Source: Salinivirgaceae bacterium (lineage in GTDB: Bacteria > Bacteroidota > Bacteroidia > Bacteroidales > SZUA-534). Taken from it: a stretch of DNA of 45,615 nucleotides. Position numbers and translations under genes: made by a program. Where the stretch lies: the NCBI GenBank assembly GCA_017617355.1, contig JAFZWI010000076.1:1-45615 (forward strand). Direction: 5' to 3'. The notes below the pieces were generated by a model that made no database searches, was not told the origin of the DNA, and saw only the letters and a program-made list of their open reading frames with translations. This document shows, piece by piece, positions 1 through 8,196 of the stretch (the stretch's first letter is position 1; the number at the start of each line of letters is the position of its first letter).

Positions 1-249
1 AGCAAATGATTACATTCGGTCATACTGATAGCATTATGTGCTGCGTTTGATACAGCATACAAAAACATCGGTATGGCGAATATCATAAAATACATTTTTG
101 GTTAAATGTTTTGGCAAGTATAATGGTTTTATTGATTGGTTGTGTGGTTCACAACGAGAAAGGGTTGGGAAATGTTTTTTTTGAGTGGGGGCGATTTTTA
201 GGTAGTTCAGCTTCGACAAATAAATAATCCGCTTATCGCAAGAAAGTAT

Positions 250-257
250 TATTTTTG
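250..257 (+). promoter_or_regulatory. Promoter -7 box for GHKL/STAS pair
   Basis: TATTTTTG matches the Bacteroidota -7 consensus TAnnTTTG and lies 18 bases before the ATG at 276. No convincing -33 TTTG is seen at the expected 18-22 base spacing. The rest of positions 1-275 holds no supportable gene. Confidence 0.5.
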
Positions 258-275
258 TAAAAAGTTGTTTTAGAA

Positions 276-1001
276 ATGGCTACAGGGCATCCGCATATCG
301 AATCTTTGGAAAGTGTTTTGTCCTCGTTTTTTTCCGCAATCACAACGGGGAAAAAACAAGAACCCGATTCAACACCATTTCTTAATGCGATTGTAAATAT
401 TTATAATAGAACGATTTCCGAGAATATTATTCAATTCGCATTGGATAATGGCGCAACATCGGAAGCCATCAATGAGTTGAAGAAAAATTTGGGCACATCG
501 ATTCCTGATGGCATAAAAACAATAAACAATCCGCTCACATATCTGCTTGATGAGTTAATTTGCAATATTCAACAACACGCTTGCACCGATACTGGCTATA
601 TCTATTCGAATTACAATGAGATAACCGATTCTGTCGAGATTATTATTGCCGATTTGGGCATCAGTATTTACGGAAGTTATGTTGCTGCACAAAAGCACCT
701 CGACAAACTTGGCAACAGTGACGCCGAAGCATTGAATCTGGCGCAAAACGGTTACTCAATCAAAAACTTACCCGATGCGGAAAATCGTGGTTATGGCATA
801 TCATCAAACATCAAAATGGTTGTTGAAGGACTACACGGCGAATTTGCCATCTTGTCGGGCAACGCGCTAATGATTCATTCCGCAAACAAGAAAAAAATAT
901 TCACGTTGCCATCAGAAGTAGATTTTAAGGGCACAATGGTTATGGTGATAATACCAGCTACGCTGCCTACCGATTTTAACATTTATAATTATACAAGTTG
1001 A
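276..1001 (+). CDS. GHKL-type ATPase domain protein (anti-sigma-like)
   Basis: A 241-residue soluble protein with the three sequence boxes of a GHKL (HATPase_c) ATP-binding fold in its C-terminal two thirds. They are an N box, LLDELICNIQQHA (about 90-102), with the E..xN..xxH pattern; a G1 box, ADLGISI (125-131); and a G2 box, RGYGISSN (171-178). There is no phospho-accepting HisKA helix and no membrane segment, so it is not a sensor kinase. The fold without HisKA recalls SpoIIAB/RsbW anti-sigma kinases. It is followed after 3 bases by a STAS-like protein, which fits a partner-switching pair. That role is inferred from architecture and neighbourhood; the target (a sigma factor or another protein) cannot be told from sequence. 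The N-terminal 80 residues are unrecognised. Confidence 0.75.
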   Translation: MATGHPHIESLESVLSSFFSAITTGKKQEPDSTPFLNAIVNIYNRTISENIIQFALDNGATSEAINELKKNLGTSIPDGIKTINNPLTYLLDELICNIQQHACTDTGYIYSNYNEITDSVEIIIADLGISIYGSYVAAQKHLDKLGNSDAEALNLAQNGYSIKNLPDAENRGYGISSNIKMVVEGLHGEFAILSGNALMIHSANKKKIFTLPSEVDFKGTMVMVIIPATLPTDFNIYNYTS

Positions 1002-1004
1002 GCT

Positions 1005-1340
1005 ATGAAACACATTATCAAGATAAAAGAACAATTCGGAACGGAACTGCACACGCGGCAAATGATTGAACAATTGGGCGCATCGCTTAATAATGGCGAT
1101 TCATATCTACTTGATATGAGTGGTGTTATGCAGATTTCACGTTCGGCAGCCGACGAACTCTATAATCTCACTCACGGCTCACAGCGTGTAGATATGATTA
1201 ATATTGAGCCATTTGTCGAGAAAATGCTGTCGGCGGTTACACTTGGACGTTTTATGCCGCGCACCCACACAAGCGGCGACATACCAATAATTCAATGCCA
1301 AACAATTGAAAGCGTAATTGCTCAATTACAGGCGAATTAG
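1005..1340 (+). CDS. STAS-like domain protein (DUF4325 type)
   Basis: A 111-residue protein that is a single STAS-like domain. The strand LDMSGV (36-41) is followed by ISRSAADEL (44-52). This matches the region where anti-sigma-factor antagonists carry their regulatory serine, and it agrees with the DUF4325 group of STAS-like proteins usually found beside a GHKL ATPase. The gene begins 3 bases after that ATPase and must be co-transcribed with it. By analogy with SpoIIAA/SpoIIAB it may bind, and perhaps be phosphorylated by, its partner. This is inference: the motif differs from the classic DSSGL form, and no sigma factor or phosphatase lies next to it. Confidence 0.7.
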   Translation: MKHIIKIKEQFGTELHTRQMIEQLGASLNNGDSYLLDMSGVMQISRSAADELYNLTHGSQRVDMINIEPFVEKMLSAVTLGRFMPRTHTSGDIPIIQCQTIESVIAQLQAN

Positions 1341-1370
1341 CGAGCTTGATATTCTTCAATTTCATTTCCA

Positions 1371-1378
1371 TATCTTTG
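1371..1378 (+). promoter_or_regulatory. Promoter -7 box for yitT-like gene
   Basis: TATCTTTG matches TAnnTTTG exactly, 24 bases before the ATG at 1402. A TTG at 1346-1348 lies 22 bases upstream, close to the usual -33 spacing. The box supports the 1402 start over the earlier in-frame start at 1318, which would overlap the STAS gene and lie upstream of the promoter. Confidence 0.6.
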
Positions 1379-1401
1379 CTACAAAATCGATATTGAAAAC
1401 T

Positions 1402-2337
1402 ATGGCATTGGATTTAAACAAGTTGACTGGCGGCGGCACGTGGCGCGATGCTGCAAAATCTGTCGCCTATATTCTGGTGGGCACTTTTGTGCTGTCGCTG
1501 GGATTTGTGCTGTTCATCAACCCCTACAAGATTGTGCCGGGCGGTGTTTACGGTATCTCCATCGTCATTCACCACTCTACTAAAGGAATGTTTGACTTGT
1601 TCCCCGACGGAACACCAATCGGTCTCGTGTCGGCTTGCCTTGATACCATACTTACTATTATCGGCACAAAAATTCTAGGGCCTCGTTTCGGCTTTAAAAC
1701 GGTGCTTGGGTTCCTCTCGACGGCGGCGTTTATGGATACGCTCACGGCTTTCATTGGCGAGAACGACCCGCTGGGCCTGGCCGACGATTTGCTGCTGGCT
1801 TCGGTGTTCGGCGCCACCATCATCGGCATTGGGTTGGCTATTGTGTTCAAATCGAAGGCCACATCGGGCGGCTCCGACATTATTGCGGCCATTATCGCAA
1901 AATACACTCACCTGCCCATCGGCCACTTGCTGATTTATGTCGATAGCGCCATCGCCTTGTTGGGACTTATCGCGTTCAGCGACTGGAAGATACCATTGTA
2001 CTCGTGGCTTGTGATTTTCATCACGGGCAAGGTTGTGGATATGATTCTCGAGGGCGCGGGGCACGAAAAAATGCTGCTTATCGTCTCAGACCATCACGAA
2101 GAAATCCGCGAGCGCCTGCTCAACGACCTTGGCCGCGGCGGCACCTATCTGAACGGCGAGGGAATGTACGGCGGCACGCCTAAAAAGGTGATTTACACCA
2201 TTGTTGACCGCCGCGAGGTGCTGATTCTTGAAGAGCACATCGGCCGCATCGACCCCAACGCCTTTGTGGCTGTGATTGACGCAAAAGAGATTCTTGGCGA
2301 AGGATTTAAATCGCTGTCGGAGAAGACGAAAGGGTAA
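1402..2337 (+). CDS. YitT family membrane protein
   Basis: A 311-residue integral membrane protein of the YitT family. The N-terminal two thirds has about five to six hydrophobic helices typical of the YitT membrane domain, including the GGVYGIS segment after the first helix and the SGGSDII segment typical of the family. The C-terminal 90 residues form a soluble DUF2179 domain containing the GGTYLNGEGMYGG region. Family members are uncharacterised or proposed transporters, so no substrate is assigned. The start was placed at the ATG at 1402 because the upstream 28-residue extension lies in the promoter and overlaps the preceding gene. Confidence 0.85.
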   Translation: MALDLNKLTGGGTWRDAAKSVAYILVGTFVLSLGFVLFINPYKIVPGGVYGISIVIHHSTKGMFDLFPDGTPIGLVSACLDTILTIIGTKILGPRFGFKTVLGFLSTAAFMDTLTAFIGENDPLGLADDLLLASVFGATIIGIGLAIVFKSKATSGGSDIIAAIIAKYTHLPIGHLLIYVDSAIALLGLIAFSDWKIPLYSWLVIFITGKVVDMILEGAGHEKMLLIVSDHHEEIRERLLNDLGRGGTYLNGEGMYGGTPKKVIYTIVDRREVLILEEHIGRIDPNAFVAVIDAKEILGEGFKSLSEKTKG

Positions 2338-2399
2338 GTGGTGAGAGTTTAGAGGTAAGAGTTAGTTTTAAGTTTTCGAAGTTTGAAGTTATAAGTAGG

Positions 2400-2416
2400 G
2401 ACGCAATGCTTGCGTC
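2400..2416. repeat. Short palindrome GACGCAA-TGC-TTGCGTC
   Basis: A perfect 7-bp inverted repeat with a 3-base loop in the 113-bp gap between the YitT gene and the convergent glutaminyl cyclase gene. There is no T-run directly after it on either strand, so it is not a clear terminator. It resembles small dispersed palindromes common between Bacteroidales genes. It is flanked by GTTAG/GTGTCAG-type low-complexity sequence. Confidence 0.5.
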
Positions 2417-2450
2417 AGCGTTAGTGTCAGTGTTTTCGTTTAAGTTATCG

Positions 2451-3521
2451 TTAGCGTTTTTCAACAAACTCAACTTGAAACATTTTAGGCCACAGCTTGC
2501 CGGTAACATACCAACGATTGGTGCTTTTTTGATAAGCAATGCCGTTGAGCACATCGACACGCTGCTTAAGTTCGGCAGTGTTTAGCAAACCACGCATATC
2601 TATAATTTTCAGCACCTTACCGGATGTCGGTTCAATAGCCACAATAAAATCGGAGCAGTAGATGTTAGCGTAAATCAAACCATCAACATACTCCAACTCG
2701 TTTAGCATTGTAACAGGACCATTGTTGTCGTAAACCTCAATCCGGCGCACCTCGCTAAAAGACGCAGTATCAACAAAATAAATCTTCTCACTGCCGTCGC
2801 TCATTATCAGATTGCTGCCGTCGTTGGCAAGTCCCCACCCTTCAGTTGGGTACGAAAATCCGGCTATCTTATTGAGGGTGTTTTTGTTATACACAAAGCC
2901 GGCAAACGACCGCCACGTCAACTGATAAACTTTTTCGCCAAGCACCGTAACACCCTCTCCAAAATACTGATTATCCAACGCAACACTATTCTCGACCGTT
3001 TGTTTTTGGAAATCAATCTTATACAAAGCCGAACGTCCTTCAAGTCCGGTTCCTTCGTACAGATAATCGCCATCGAACTCCAGGCCTTGTGTGTAATAAT
3101 CATGATTATGTGGCAGTTGCTTGATTATTTTGTAGGTATAGCGCTCGGGCTCAACATCGGAAACAATACGCACATGCGCCCGTCCTTCGGCTTGTGAACC
3201 ATCTGCTGTCCAGGCTGTTATGCGGATTGTATGCTGCCCAACGCTTGCCTGATTGGTTGGCAGGCTCAGTTTTGCTGTTCGGGCAAATTTCATTGTCCGT
3301 CCGCCAAAGCTGACGCTTAACGAATCAATGACCCCACCACTTTCGGCATCGCATTGCAAATCAATATTTTGTCCAAACACATACTTATCGCCATTAATGA
3401 GCGACACCGCCAGCCGCTCAATCTTGACTGTAGCTTGTTTGCCACCGTTTTGCCGCTCGGCGCACGATGCAAACAACAATGCTATCGACAATAAAACAGC
3501 GGTTCTAACATATAGCTTCAT
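2451..3521 (-). CDS. Glutaminyl-peptide cyclotransferase (glutamine cyclase), lipoprotein
   Basis: A 356-residue lipoprotein. The signal peptide ends in the lipobox LFASC with Cys20 as the lipidation site, so the protein is probably anchored in the envelope. An Ig-like region (about 35-125) is followed by the five-bladed propeller of the plant/bacterial glutamine cyclotransferase family. Seen are the segments YTQGLEFDGDYLYEGTG, LNELEYVDGLIYANIY and LNGIAYQKSTNRWYVTGKLW, which are typical of that family. The enzyme converts N-terminal glutamine to pyroglutamate. In T9SS-bearing Bacteroidota such enzymes may cap secreted proteins that begin with Gln after signal cleavage; that link is inferred. 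The start at 3521 was chosen over 3563 because it directly precedes the signal peptide. Confidence 0.88.
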   Translation of the reverse strand: MKLYVRTAVLLSIALLFASCAERQNGGKQATVKIERLAVSLINGDKYVFGQNIDLQCDAESGGVIDSLSVSFGGRTMKFARTAKLSLPTNQASVGQHTIRITAWTADGSQAEGRAHVRIVSDVEPERYTYKIIKQLPHNHDYYTQGLEFDGDYLYEGTGLEGRSALYKIDFQKQTVENSVALDNQYFGEGVTVLGEKVYQLTWRSFAGFVYNKNTLNKIAGFSYPTEGWGLANDGSNLIMSDGSEKIYFVDTASFSEVRRIEVYDNNGPVTMLNELEYVDGLIYANIYCSDFIVAIEPTSGKVLKIIDMRGLLNTAELKQRVDVLNGIAYQKSTNRWYVTGKLWPKMFQVEFVEKR

Positions 3522-3554
3522 ACCTCGAAAAATTTCCGCAAAATAATCAATAAA

Positions 3555-3586
3555 AAGAGCCACCTCAAAAAAATGAAGCGGCTCTT
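3555..3586 (-). terminator. Intrinsic terminator after LPP20-like gene
   Basis: On the minus strand a 13-bp stem (two G-T wobbles) closes a 6-base T loop and is followed by TTTTTATT. It lies between the end of the 435-residue LPP20-like gene and the glutaminyl cyclase, so the two are separate units. Confidence 0.85.
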
Positions 3587-3607
3587 GTCCTTCTATTTCG
3601 GCTCAAA

Positions 3608-4915
3608 TCACCAAGCAGTCGTAAACTTTTGATTATAAAGTTTATAAGCTCCCTGCTCGCCAGTTTTGTTCGATTTGTAATAAACCACGCCTTTCAGTGC
3701 ATCATACTTCTTGGCGGTGTAAACCGACTTATCAAGCGGCTGAGCCACTGTCAGATTCAGGTCGTGAGTGCCTTTTCCGCTGAACGATGCGTTGATGTTG
3801 TCGATGATTATCGGGCTCTCGTTGCCGAAATTGAGCACCACCTTGGTAACCGTAAACGGAGTGTCGTATTTCGACACAACCGGAATGTAGCAGTTGCAAT
3901 CCGTAATCTCAGTTCCGTTGTCAGTGCCAGCGGTAAAATTGATATCGTTGTTGACAAAAATGTTGATTGACTCACCTTTGATATTGAAGAAATAATCGTG
4001 GTTGGCCTTGCCAAACTGATTTCTGCACTCAACGGTCACCTTGTTGTCCGGGTCGTCGTAACACTCATCGTATGTGTATTTTACAACCCACTCGTCGCCG
4101 TCTGGCTTAACATCGACAATCTTTGCGCAGTTCGATTTTGCGCGCGGAGTGGTTGTTGTCCGCATCACCTTGCCGGCAGCGTTTATCGTAAACCTAATCT
4201 CACCAAGCGATGTGCTCACCGTCTCGATTGAAGCATTTTTCATAATCTCGACAATCTTGCTCATTGCCACTTCAGCCTTGCGCAGGCGAGTGTCGATGTC
4301 GATAAACGCTTTTTTGAGAGCATTCAGCTCAGAATGAATTTGTTGCAATTCCTCAAAACTGTTTGTCTCATCAATTTTAGCAATCAGAGAGTTCAACTGG
4401 CTAGTAAGTTCGCGGTCGTTTTTCTCATACTCCATAACCAGCTTTTTCAGTTGGAAATCGCTGAACGGATACTTAACGTGATAGTAATAGTTGATGCGGC
4501 CGTCGCTCTCCTTCACCTTGGCCCAATAGTATTCTTCAACCTGGTTGAGCGAAACACCTTTGATGAACGGAATGTCGGCTGCGCGGGTTTTGGTAGCCAC
4601 CTTGTACGACTCTGTAATCCGCATGTCGCCCGACTGGTTGTCCTCTGTCAGCGAGTGCTCTGTCTGCGTCGAGATATTATCAGCTACCGAGCTGATAATC
4701 TGCTCTTTGACTTTCAATATCGCTTTTTCGCGTGCATCTTCCAAAGTATTTGACGATGCCGACATTACAATGTAGTCTTTGACTAATGAATTAACCCACG
4801 CCGGTTGTTTTTTGGGCTGGCTTTCAAGCACTTTGGCCTTTTGAGCCACGGCTGTGTTCAGTGTTGCCAATCCGCAGAATATCGACAACAATAACAGTAT
4901 CTTTCTCATATTCAA
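3608..4915 (-). CDS. Secreted LPP20-like protein with coiled coil
   Basis: A 435-residue exported protein with a signal peptide that ends around AVAQ (25) and no lipobox cysteine. Residues about 38-150 resemble the LPP20 fold (WVNSLVKDYIVMSASS, then AREKAILKVKEQIISSVADN). This fold is also seen in the upstream neighbour, suggesting related proteins. Residues about 150-230 form a charged, Leu-rich coiled coil. The C-terminal 200 residues are beta-rich with several cysteines and look extracellular or periplasmic. The function is not known; LPP20-type proteins are envelope components. An alternative start (Met3) is two codons downstream. It is separated from the upstream LPP20 gene by a terminator, so it probably has its own promoter, but none is obvious. 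Confidence 0.7.
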   Translation of the reverse strand: MNMRKILLLLSIFCGLATLNTAVAQKAKVLESQPKKQPAWVNSLVKDYIVMSASSNTLEDAREKAILKVKEQIISSVADNISTQTEHSLTEDNQSGDMRITESYKVATKTRAADIPFIKGVSLNQVEEYYWAKVKESDGRINYYYHVKYPFSDFQLKKLVMEYEKNDRELTSQLNSLIAKIDETNSFEELQQIHSELNALKKAFIDIDTRLRKAEVAMSKIVEIMKNASIETVSTSLGEIRFTINAAGKVMRTTTTPRAKSNCAKIVDVKPDGDEWVVKYTYDECYDDPDNKVTVECRNQFGKANHDYFFNIKGESINIFVNNDINFTAGTDNGTEITDCNCYIPVVSKYDTPFTVTKVVLNFGNESPIIIDNINASFSGKGTHDLNLTVAQPLDKSVYTAKKYDALKGVVYYKSNKTGEQGAYKLYNQKFTTAW

Positions 4916-4945
4916 ACATTTTAAGTGTGACGCAATAAAGAAAAA

Positions 4946-4974
4946 AAGAAGTTGCCCATGCCGAGCAACTTCTT
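4946..4974 (-). terminator. Intrinsic terminator after LPP20 lipoprotein gene
   Basis: AAGAAGTTGC pairs perfectly with GCAACTTCTT around a 9-base loop. On the minus strand the stem is followed by a run of seven or more T, typical of a rho-independent terminator. Confidence 0.85.
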
Positions 4975-4994
4975 TATCCGTAAAAAACCGTTAA

Positions 4995-5549
4995 TTAAAG
5001 TTTGCTCATTTCCTCGTCAAACTTCTGACGGAATTTCTCGCGGTCGTACATAACCTCAAGTTTCTTGTCTTTCGAGATTGAATTCTCAACAGTGTTGATG
5101 ACTTCGTCTTTGCCCATTTCGACAGCGACAAATGCCTCATAACCACCACCATCGGCCTGGAAATATTTCTCGCAAGTTACCTTAACCGAGTTCAGTTTCT
5201 GGTTTACAACCTCTTTGGTCAGGCTCTGATACGACTGTTCAAACTCTTGTTTGCCGGCAGCGTCCATTTCGCTTGCATAATTCTCGGTAACCGATTTAAT
5301 TGTTGACTCGATGCTTGCAGCCAAAGCTTGTTTTGCGTTAAGCAATGCTTTTTGTTTGGCAAGATTAAGGTCTTGGCTCTTGGCAGTTGCGCTTGCGCGG
5401 AATGCGTCTTTAGTGTTCTGACCAAACTCCTGGCAAGGAATTGTCAACTCTTGACGGCCTTTTGTAACTGATGCAGGCTTTGAACTACCGCAACTTGCAA
5501 ATACCATAGCTCCTAAAGCAACTAAGCTTAAAATCGAAATCTTTCTCAT
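4995..5549 (-). CDS. LPP20 family lipoprotein
   Basis: A 184-residue protein with a lipoprotein signal peptide ending in VFASC (Cys20) followed by Gly-Ser-Ser. The mature part has the helix-then-strand pattern of LPP20-like proteins: an Ala/Lys-rich helix (AKQKALLNAKQALAASIES, about 63-81) followed by strands with VKVTCEKYFQ and YEAFVAVEMGKDEV. It is predicted to be anchored in the outer membrane or periplasmic leaflet. No enzyme motif is visible. The downstream gene encodes a longer, non-lipidated LPP20-like protein, so the pair may act together despite the terminator between them. The molecular function is unknown. Confidence 0.78.
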   Translation of the reverse strand: MRKISILSLVALGAMVFASCGSSKPASVTKGRQELTIPCQEFGQNTKDAFRASATAKSQDLNLAKQKALLNAKQALAASIESTIKSVTENYASEMDAAGKQEFEQSYQSLTKEVVNQKLNSVKVTCEKYFQADGGGYEAFVAVEMGKDEVINTVENSISKDKKLEVMYDREKFRQKFDEEMSKL

Positions 5550-5680
5550 AATTAATATAAATTTAAGTTAATAAAACAAATATTATCATTTTTCAGATAA
5601 ATCAATAATAAGATGCACCTTTTGGTAAAAAGGTTGCGTGAAGATATATATTTTTTTTCAAATCCTATTATATGGCCACA

Positions 5681-6892
5681 TTATTTCACTTTCAGTAAGC
5701 AACTATCGCCATAACTTAGGAACCTGAAATTGTTGCCCAAAGCGTAGTCATAAACGCGATGCCAGTCGTCGCCGATGAGAGCTGAGACCAACAGCAGCAG
5801 AGTGCTTTGCGGCTGGTGGAAATTGGTTATCAGATTGTCGACAACCTTGTAGGTGTAGCCTGGCGCAATCATTATGCAAGTGCTGGCCGTCAGCTCGGCT
5901 GCACCTGAACTCCGCACCAAGTCGATAAGCGCGCCAAATGCCTCACCAACGGGCACCGTCCCTGGCAACGAGTAGGCTTCCCACTGCCCAAGCGACAGCG
6001 GATTATCCATCTGCAGTTTCGCCTTAACGCCCATCCAATACATACTCTCAAGCGTGCGCACTGTGGTTGTCCCCACGGCCACTACTTTTTTCCTATTATT
6101 AAAAATAGGTGCCAATATATCCTCCGACAGAACGAAATGCTCAGTGTGCATCGGGTGCTCGCCAATAGTCGGCGTCTGCACTGGCTTGAACGTTCCGGCT
6201 CCTACATGCAGCGTAACATTCAGATGCTCAATACCTTTGACTTGAAGTGAATCGAAAACCGACTGCGTGAAATGCAAGCCAGCTGTTGGTGCCGCCACCG
6301 AGCCCTTCTCCTCTGAATAGATAGTTTGATAACGCTCATTATCAACATCTTCTGATTTTCGGTTCAAATATGGCGGAATGGGAATCTGCCCTGCCCAATC
6401 GACAATCTCGCCAAAGGCAACCTGCTGATTATCCCACTCAAAACGAATAAGTTGTGCATCTTTATCAGTACCCACTCGCGTAACGCTGAGCGTTGTCTGA
6501 CGGCCACCAAAATCAATCGTCTTTGTCAGGCTGCCGCTTTTCCACTTCTTGCTATTGCCAACATAACAATCCCAAACACAACTCTTTGTCTGCGAGAACA
6601 TTACATTATACTCAGCCGGCTCGTGCGGTTCAAGGCAGAAAATCTCAACTCGCGCACCCGACTCCTTGAAAAACTCCATCCGCGCACGGATAACCTTCGT
6701 GTTGTTGGTGATAATAACCGAGTCGGCATCCAGATGCAAGGCCAGGTTGCGAAACACATCTTCAGATATATGACCTTGATTGTAAACCAACAGTTTAGAT
6801 TGGTCGCGCTCAGCCAGCGGATATTTGGCAATGCGCTCGTCGGGCAGCGGATAATTGAAATCGGCTATTCTTATTTCAGCAGGTATCTGCAT
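5681..6892 (-). CDS. queA: S-adenosylmethionine:tRNA ribosyltransferase-isomerase (QueA-type)
   Basis: About 403 residues. QueA transfers and isomerises the ribosyl part of S-adenosylmethionine onto preQ1 in tRNA, making epoxyqueuosine at position 34. Family signatures are present: FNYPLPDERIAKYPLAERDQSKLL at the N-terminus (13-36), the GSVAAPTAGLHFT block near residue 203, and TLHVGAGTFKPV followed by HPMHTEHF. It is longer than the E. coli enzyme (about 356), and the early NNTKVIRARM segment departs from the usual fNDTrViPAR. It therefore belongs to a longer QueA-like branch and might not be the only QueA of this genome. Either of two adjacent Met codons (6895 or 6892) can be the start. No other queuosine gene is nearby. 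Confidence 0.82.
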   Translation of the reverse strand: MQIPAEIRIADFNYPLPDERIAKYPLAERDQSKLLVYNQGHISEDVFRNLALHLDADSVIITNNTKVIRARMEFFKESGARVEIFCLEPHEPAEYNVMFSQTKSCVWDCYVGNSKKWKSGSLTKTIDFGGRQTTLSVTRVGTDKDAQLIRFEWDNQQVAFGEIVDWAGQIPIPPYLNRKSEDVDNERYQTIYSEEKGSVAAPTAGLHFTQSVFDSLQVKGIEHLNVTLHVGAGTFKPVQTPTIGEHPMHTEHFVLSEDILAPIFNNRKKVVAVGTTTVRTLESMYWMGVKAKLQMDNPLSLGQWEAYSLPGTVPVGEAFGALIDLVRSSGAAELTASTCIMIAPGYTYKVVDNLITNFHQPQSTLLLLVSALIGDDWHRVYDYALGNNFRFLSYGDSCLLKVK

Positions 6893-7025
6893 CACAGAAA
6901 ATGTTTTAATAATATAAAATATTACAAATCTGTTATTTAGTCAGTTTGCAAACTGCTACCGCATTTTGAATGCGATACGGCGCAAAAATAATTTAACTTC
7001 GCGCAATTATTAAAATAGATTTCAG

Positions 7026-8141
7026 ATGAACGTTAAAGTTGGCGACACCGTTAGGTTTTTGAACGATGTGGGAGGCGGAAAGGTTGTCGGCATTATCGAC
7101 CGCAACACCGCTATGGTTTTGAATGATGATGAATTTGAGGTGCCAACCCCGATGAGCGAGTTGGTTGTTGTGGAATCGGCCTCTGACAATCGTCTGCGCG
7201 AGAACCGAAGCGGCAATACCGATACAAACAAAGTAAAACATTATCAACCCGATAGCAACACCGACATTGACACTGAGGAGTCTGGAAATGACGCTCCGGC
7301 AGCACAATCGATTGAGGATATTTTCTACCCAATGGTGTCCTTCGACAAGGACAACGGCGACAGTCTGCGTGAGTTTCTGGCGTTTGTGCCCAAAGCCAAA
7401 AACGGTGGATTCGACATCTATCTGATAAACGACAGCAACTACAACGTGCTATACAATATTATTGCAACAAACGCCGACGACCAAAGCGAATCGGAGGCTG
7501 TGGGCGTGCTTGAGGCCAACACCAAAGTGCAGTTTTCGACTTTGACAATGGACAGTGTCAACTTGATTCCGGCCTATACGTTCCACCTAACTTTCTATCG
7601 CAAAGGCGTTTTCAAGGTGAAAGAGCCGCTGTCGCGAACCATTGAAATGAATCCTGTGAAGTTTTACAAGGAGACGTCGTTTGTAAAAAACGATTTCTTC
7701 AGCAAAAACGCCATGATGATTTCACTGATTGACGAACGCGCCGCAGCCGACTCAATCGAGAACATGAGCGAAAAAGATTTCAAGGCGCTTGTAAATCAGA
7801 AACGACAAGGCGAAAAAACTGAGCATAAAGAGTTTAAGTCGGGCAAGGCTACGCAATCACAGATTGTGGAGGTTGACCTACACATTCACGAACTATTGGA
7901 CGACTTCCGAGGTTTGAGCAACAGCGAAATGCTTGAAATACAAATGAAAAAATTCAACGAGGAGTTGGAGAAAGCCATGCACAACGGCACCAAAAAGATT
8001 GTCTTCATTCATGGTGTGGGCGCCGGCGTGCTGAAACTCGAAATCCGCCGCAAGCTCGACCAAATGAAGAAAAAACTTGATTATCAAGACGCTTCGTTCA
8101 AAGAATACGGCTACGGAGCTACATTGGTAAGGTTTTTCTAA
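7026..8141 (+). CDS. DUF2027 and Smr domain protein
   Basis: A 371-residue cytosolic protein. The N-terminal 70 residues (KVGDTVRFLNDVGGGKVVGI) are a small beta domain like those of Bacteroidales DUF2027 proteins, followed by an acidic linker and a beta-sandwich (about 95-225). The C-terminal 85 residues are an Smr domain with its two hallmark motifs, DLHIHEL (284-290) and FIHGVGAGVLK (327-337), which correspond to the LDxH and HGxGxG motifs of MutS2/YdaM-type Smr domains. Smr domains bind or nick nucleic acids and act in ribosome rescue or recombination. The target of this class is unknown. There is no MutS-type ATPase part, so it is a stand-alone Smr protein. Confidence 0.85.
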   Translation: MNVKVGDTVRFLNDVGGGKVVGIIDRNTAMVLNDDEFEVPTPMSELVVVESASDNRLRENRSGNTDTNKVKHYQPDSNTDIDTEESGNDAPAAQSIEDIFYPMVSFDKDNGDSLREFLAFVPKAKNGGFDIYLINDSNYNVLYNIIATNADDQSESEAVGVLEANTKVQFSTLTMDSVNLIPAYTFHLTFYRKGVFKVKEPLSRTIEMNPVKFYKETSFVKNDFFSKNAMMISLIDERAAADSIENMSEKDFKALVNQKRQGEKTEHKEFKSGKATQSQIVEVDLHIHELLDDFRGLSNSEMLEIQMKKFNEELEKAMHNGTKKIVFIHGVGAGVLKLEIRRKLDQMKKKLDYQDASFKEYGYGATLVRFF

Positions 8142-8157
8142 GATTGCCGCAAAAAAA

Positions 8158-8180
8158 AGAGGCGCCCTAAAGACGCCTCT
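8158..8180 (-). terminator. Intrinsic terminator between convergent genes
   Basis: AGAGGCG pairs with CGCCTCT across a 9-base loop. The minus-strand product ends in TTTTTTTT, so it terminates the DUF4301 gene. On the plus strand the tail is not T-rich, so termination of the Smr gene would be weaker. Confidence 0.8.
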
Positions 8181-8196
8181 CCTACTTAAATTTCAA

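Noticed and set aside
34..219. 61-residue reading frame on the minus strand at the window start
   Set aside because: No family similarity, no promoter and low-complexity composition; most likely chance.
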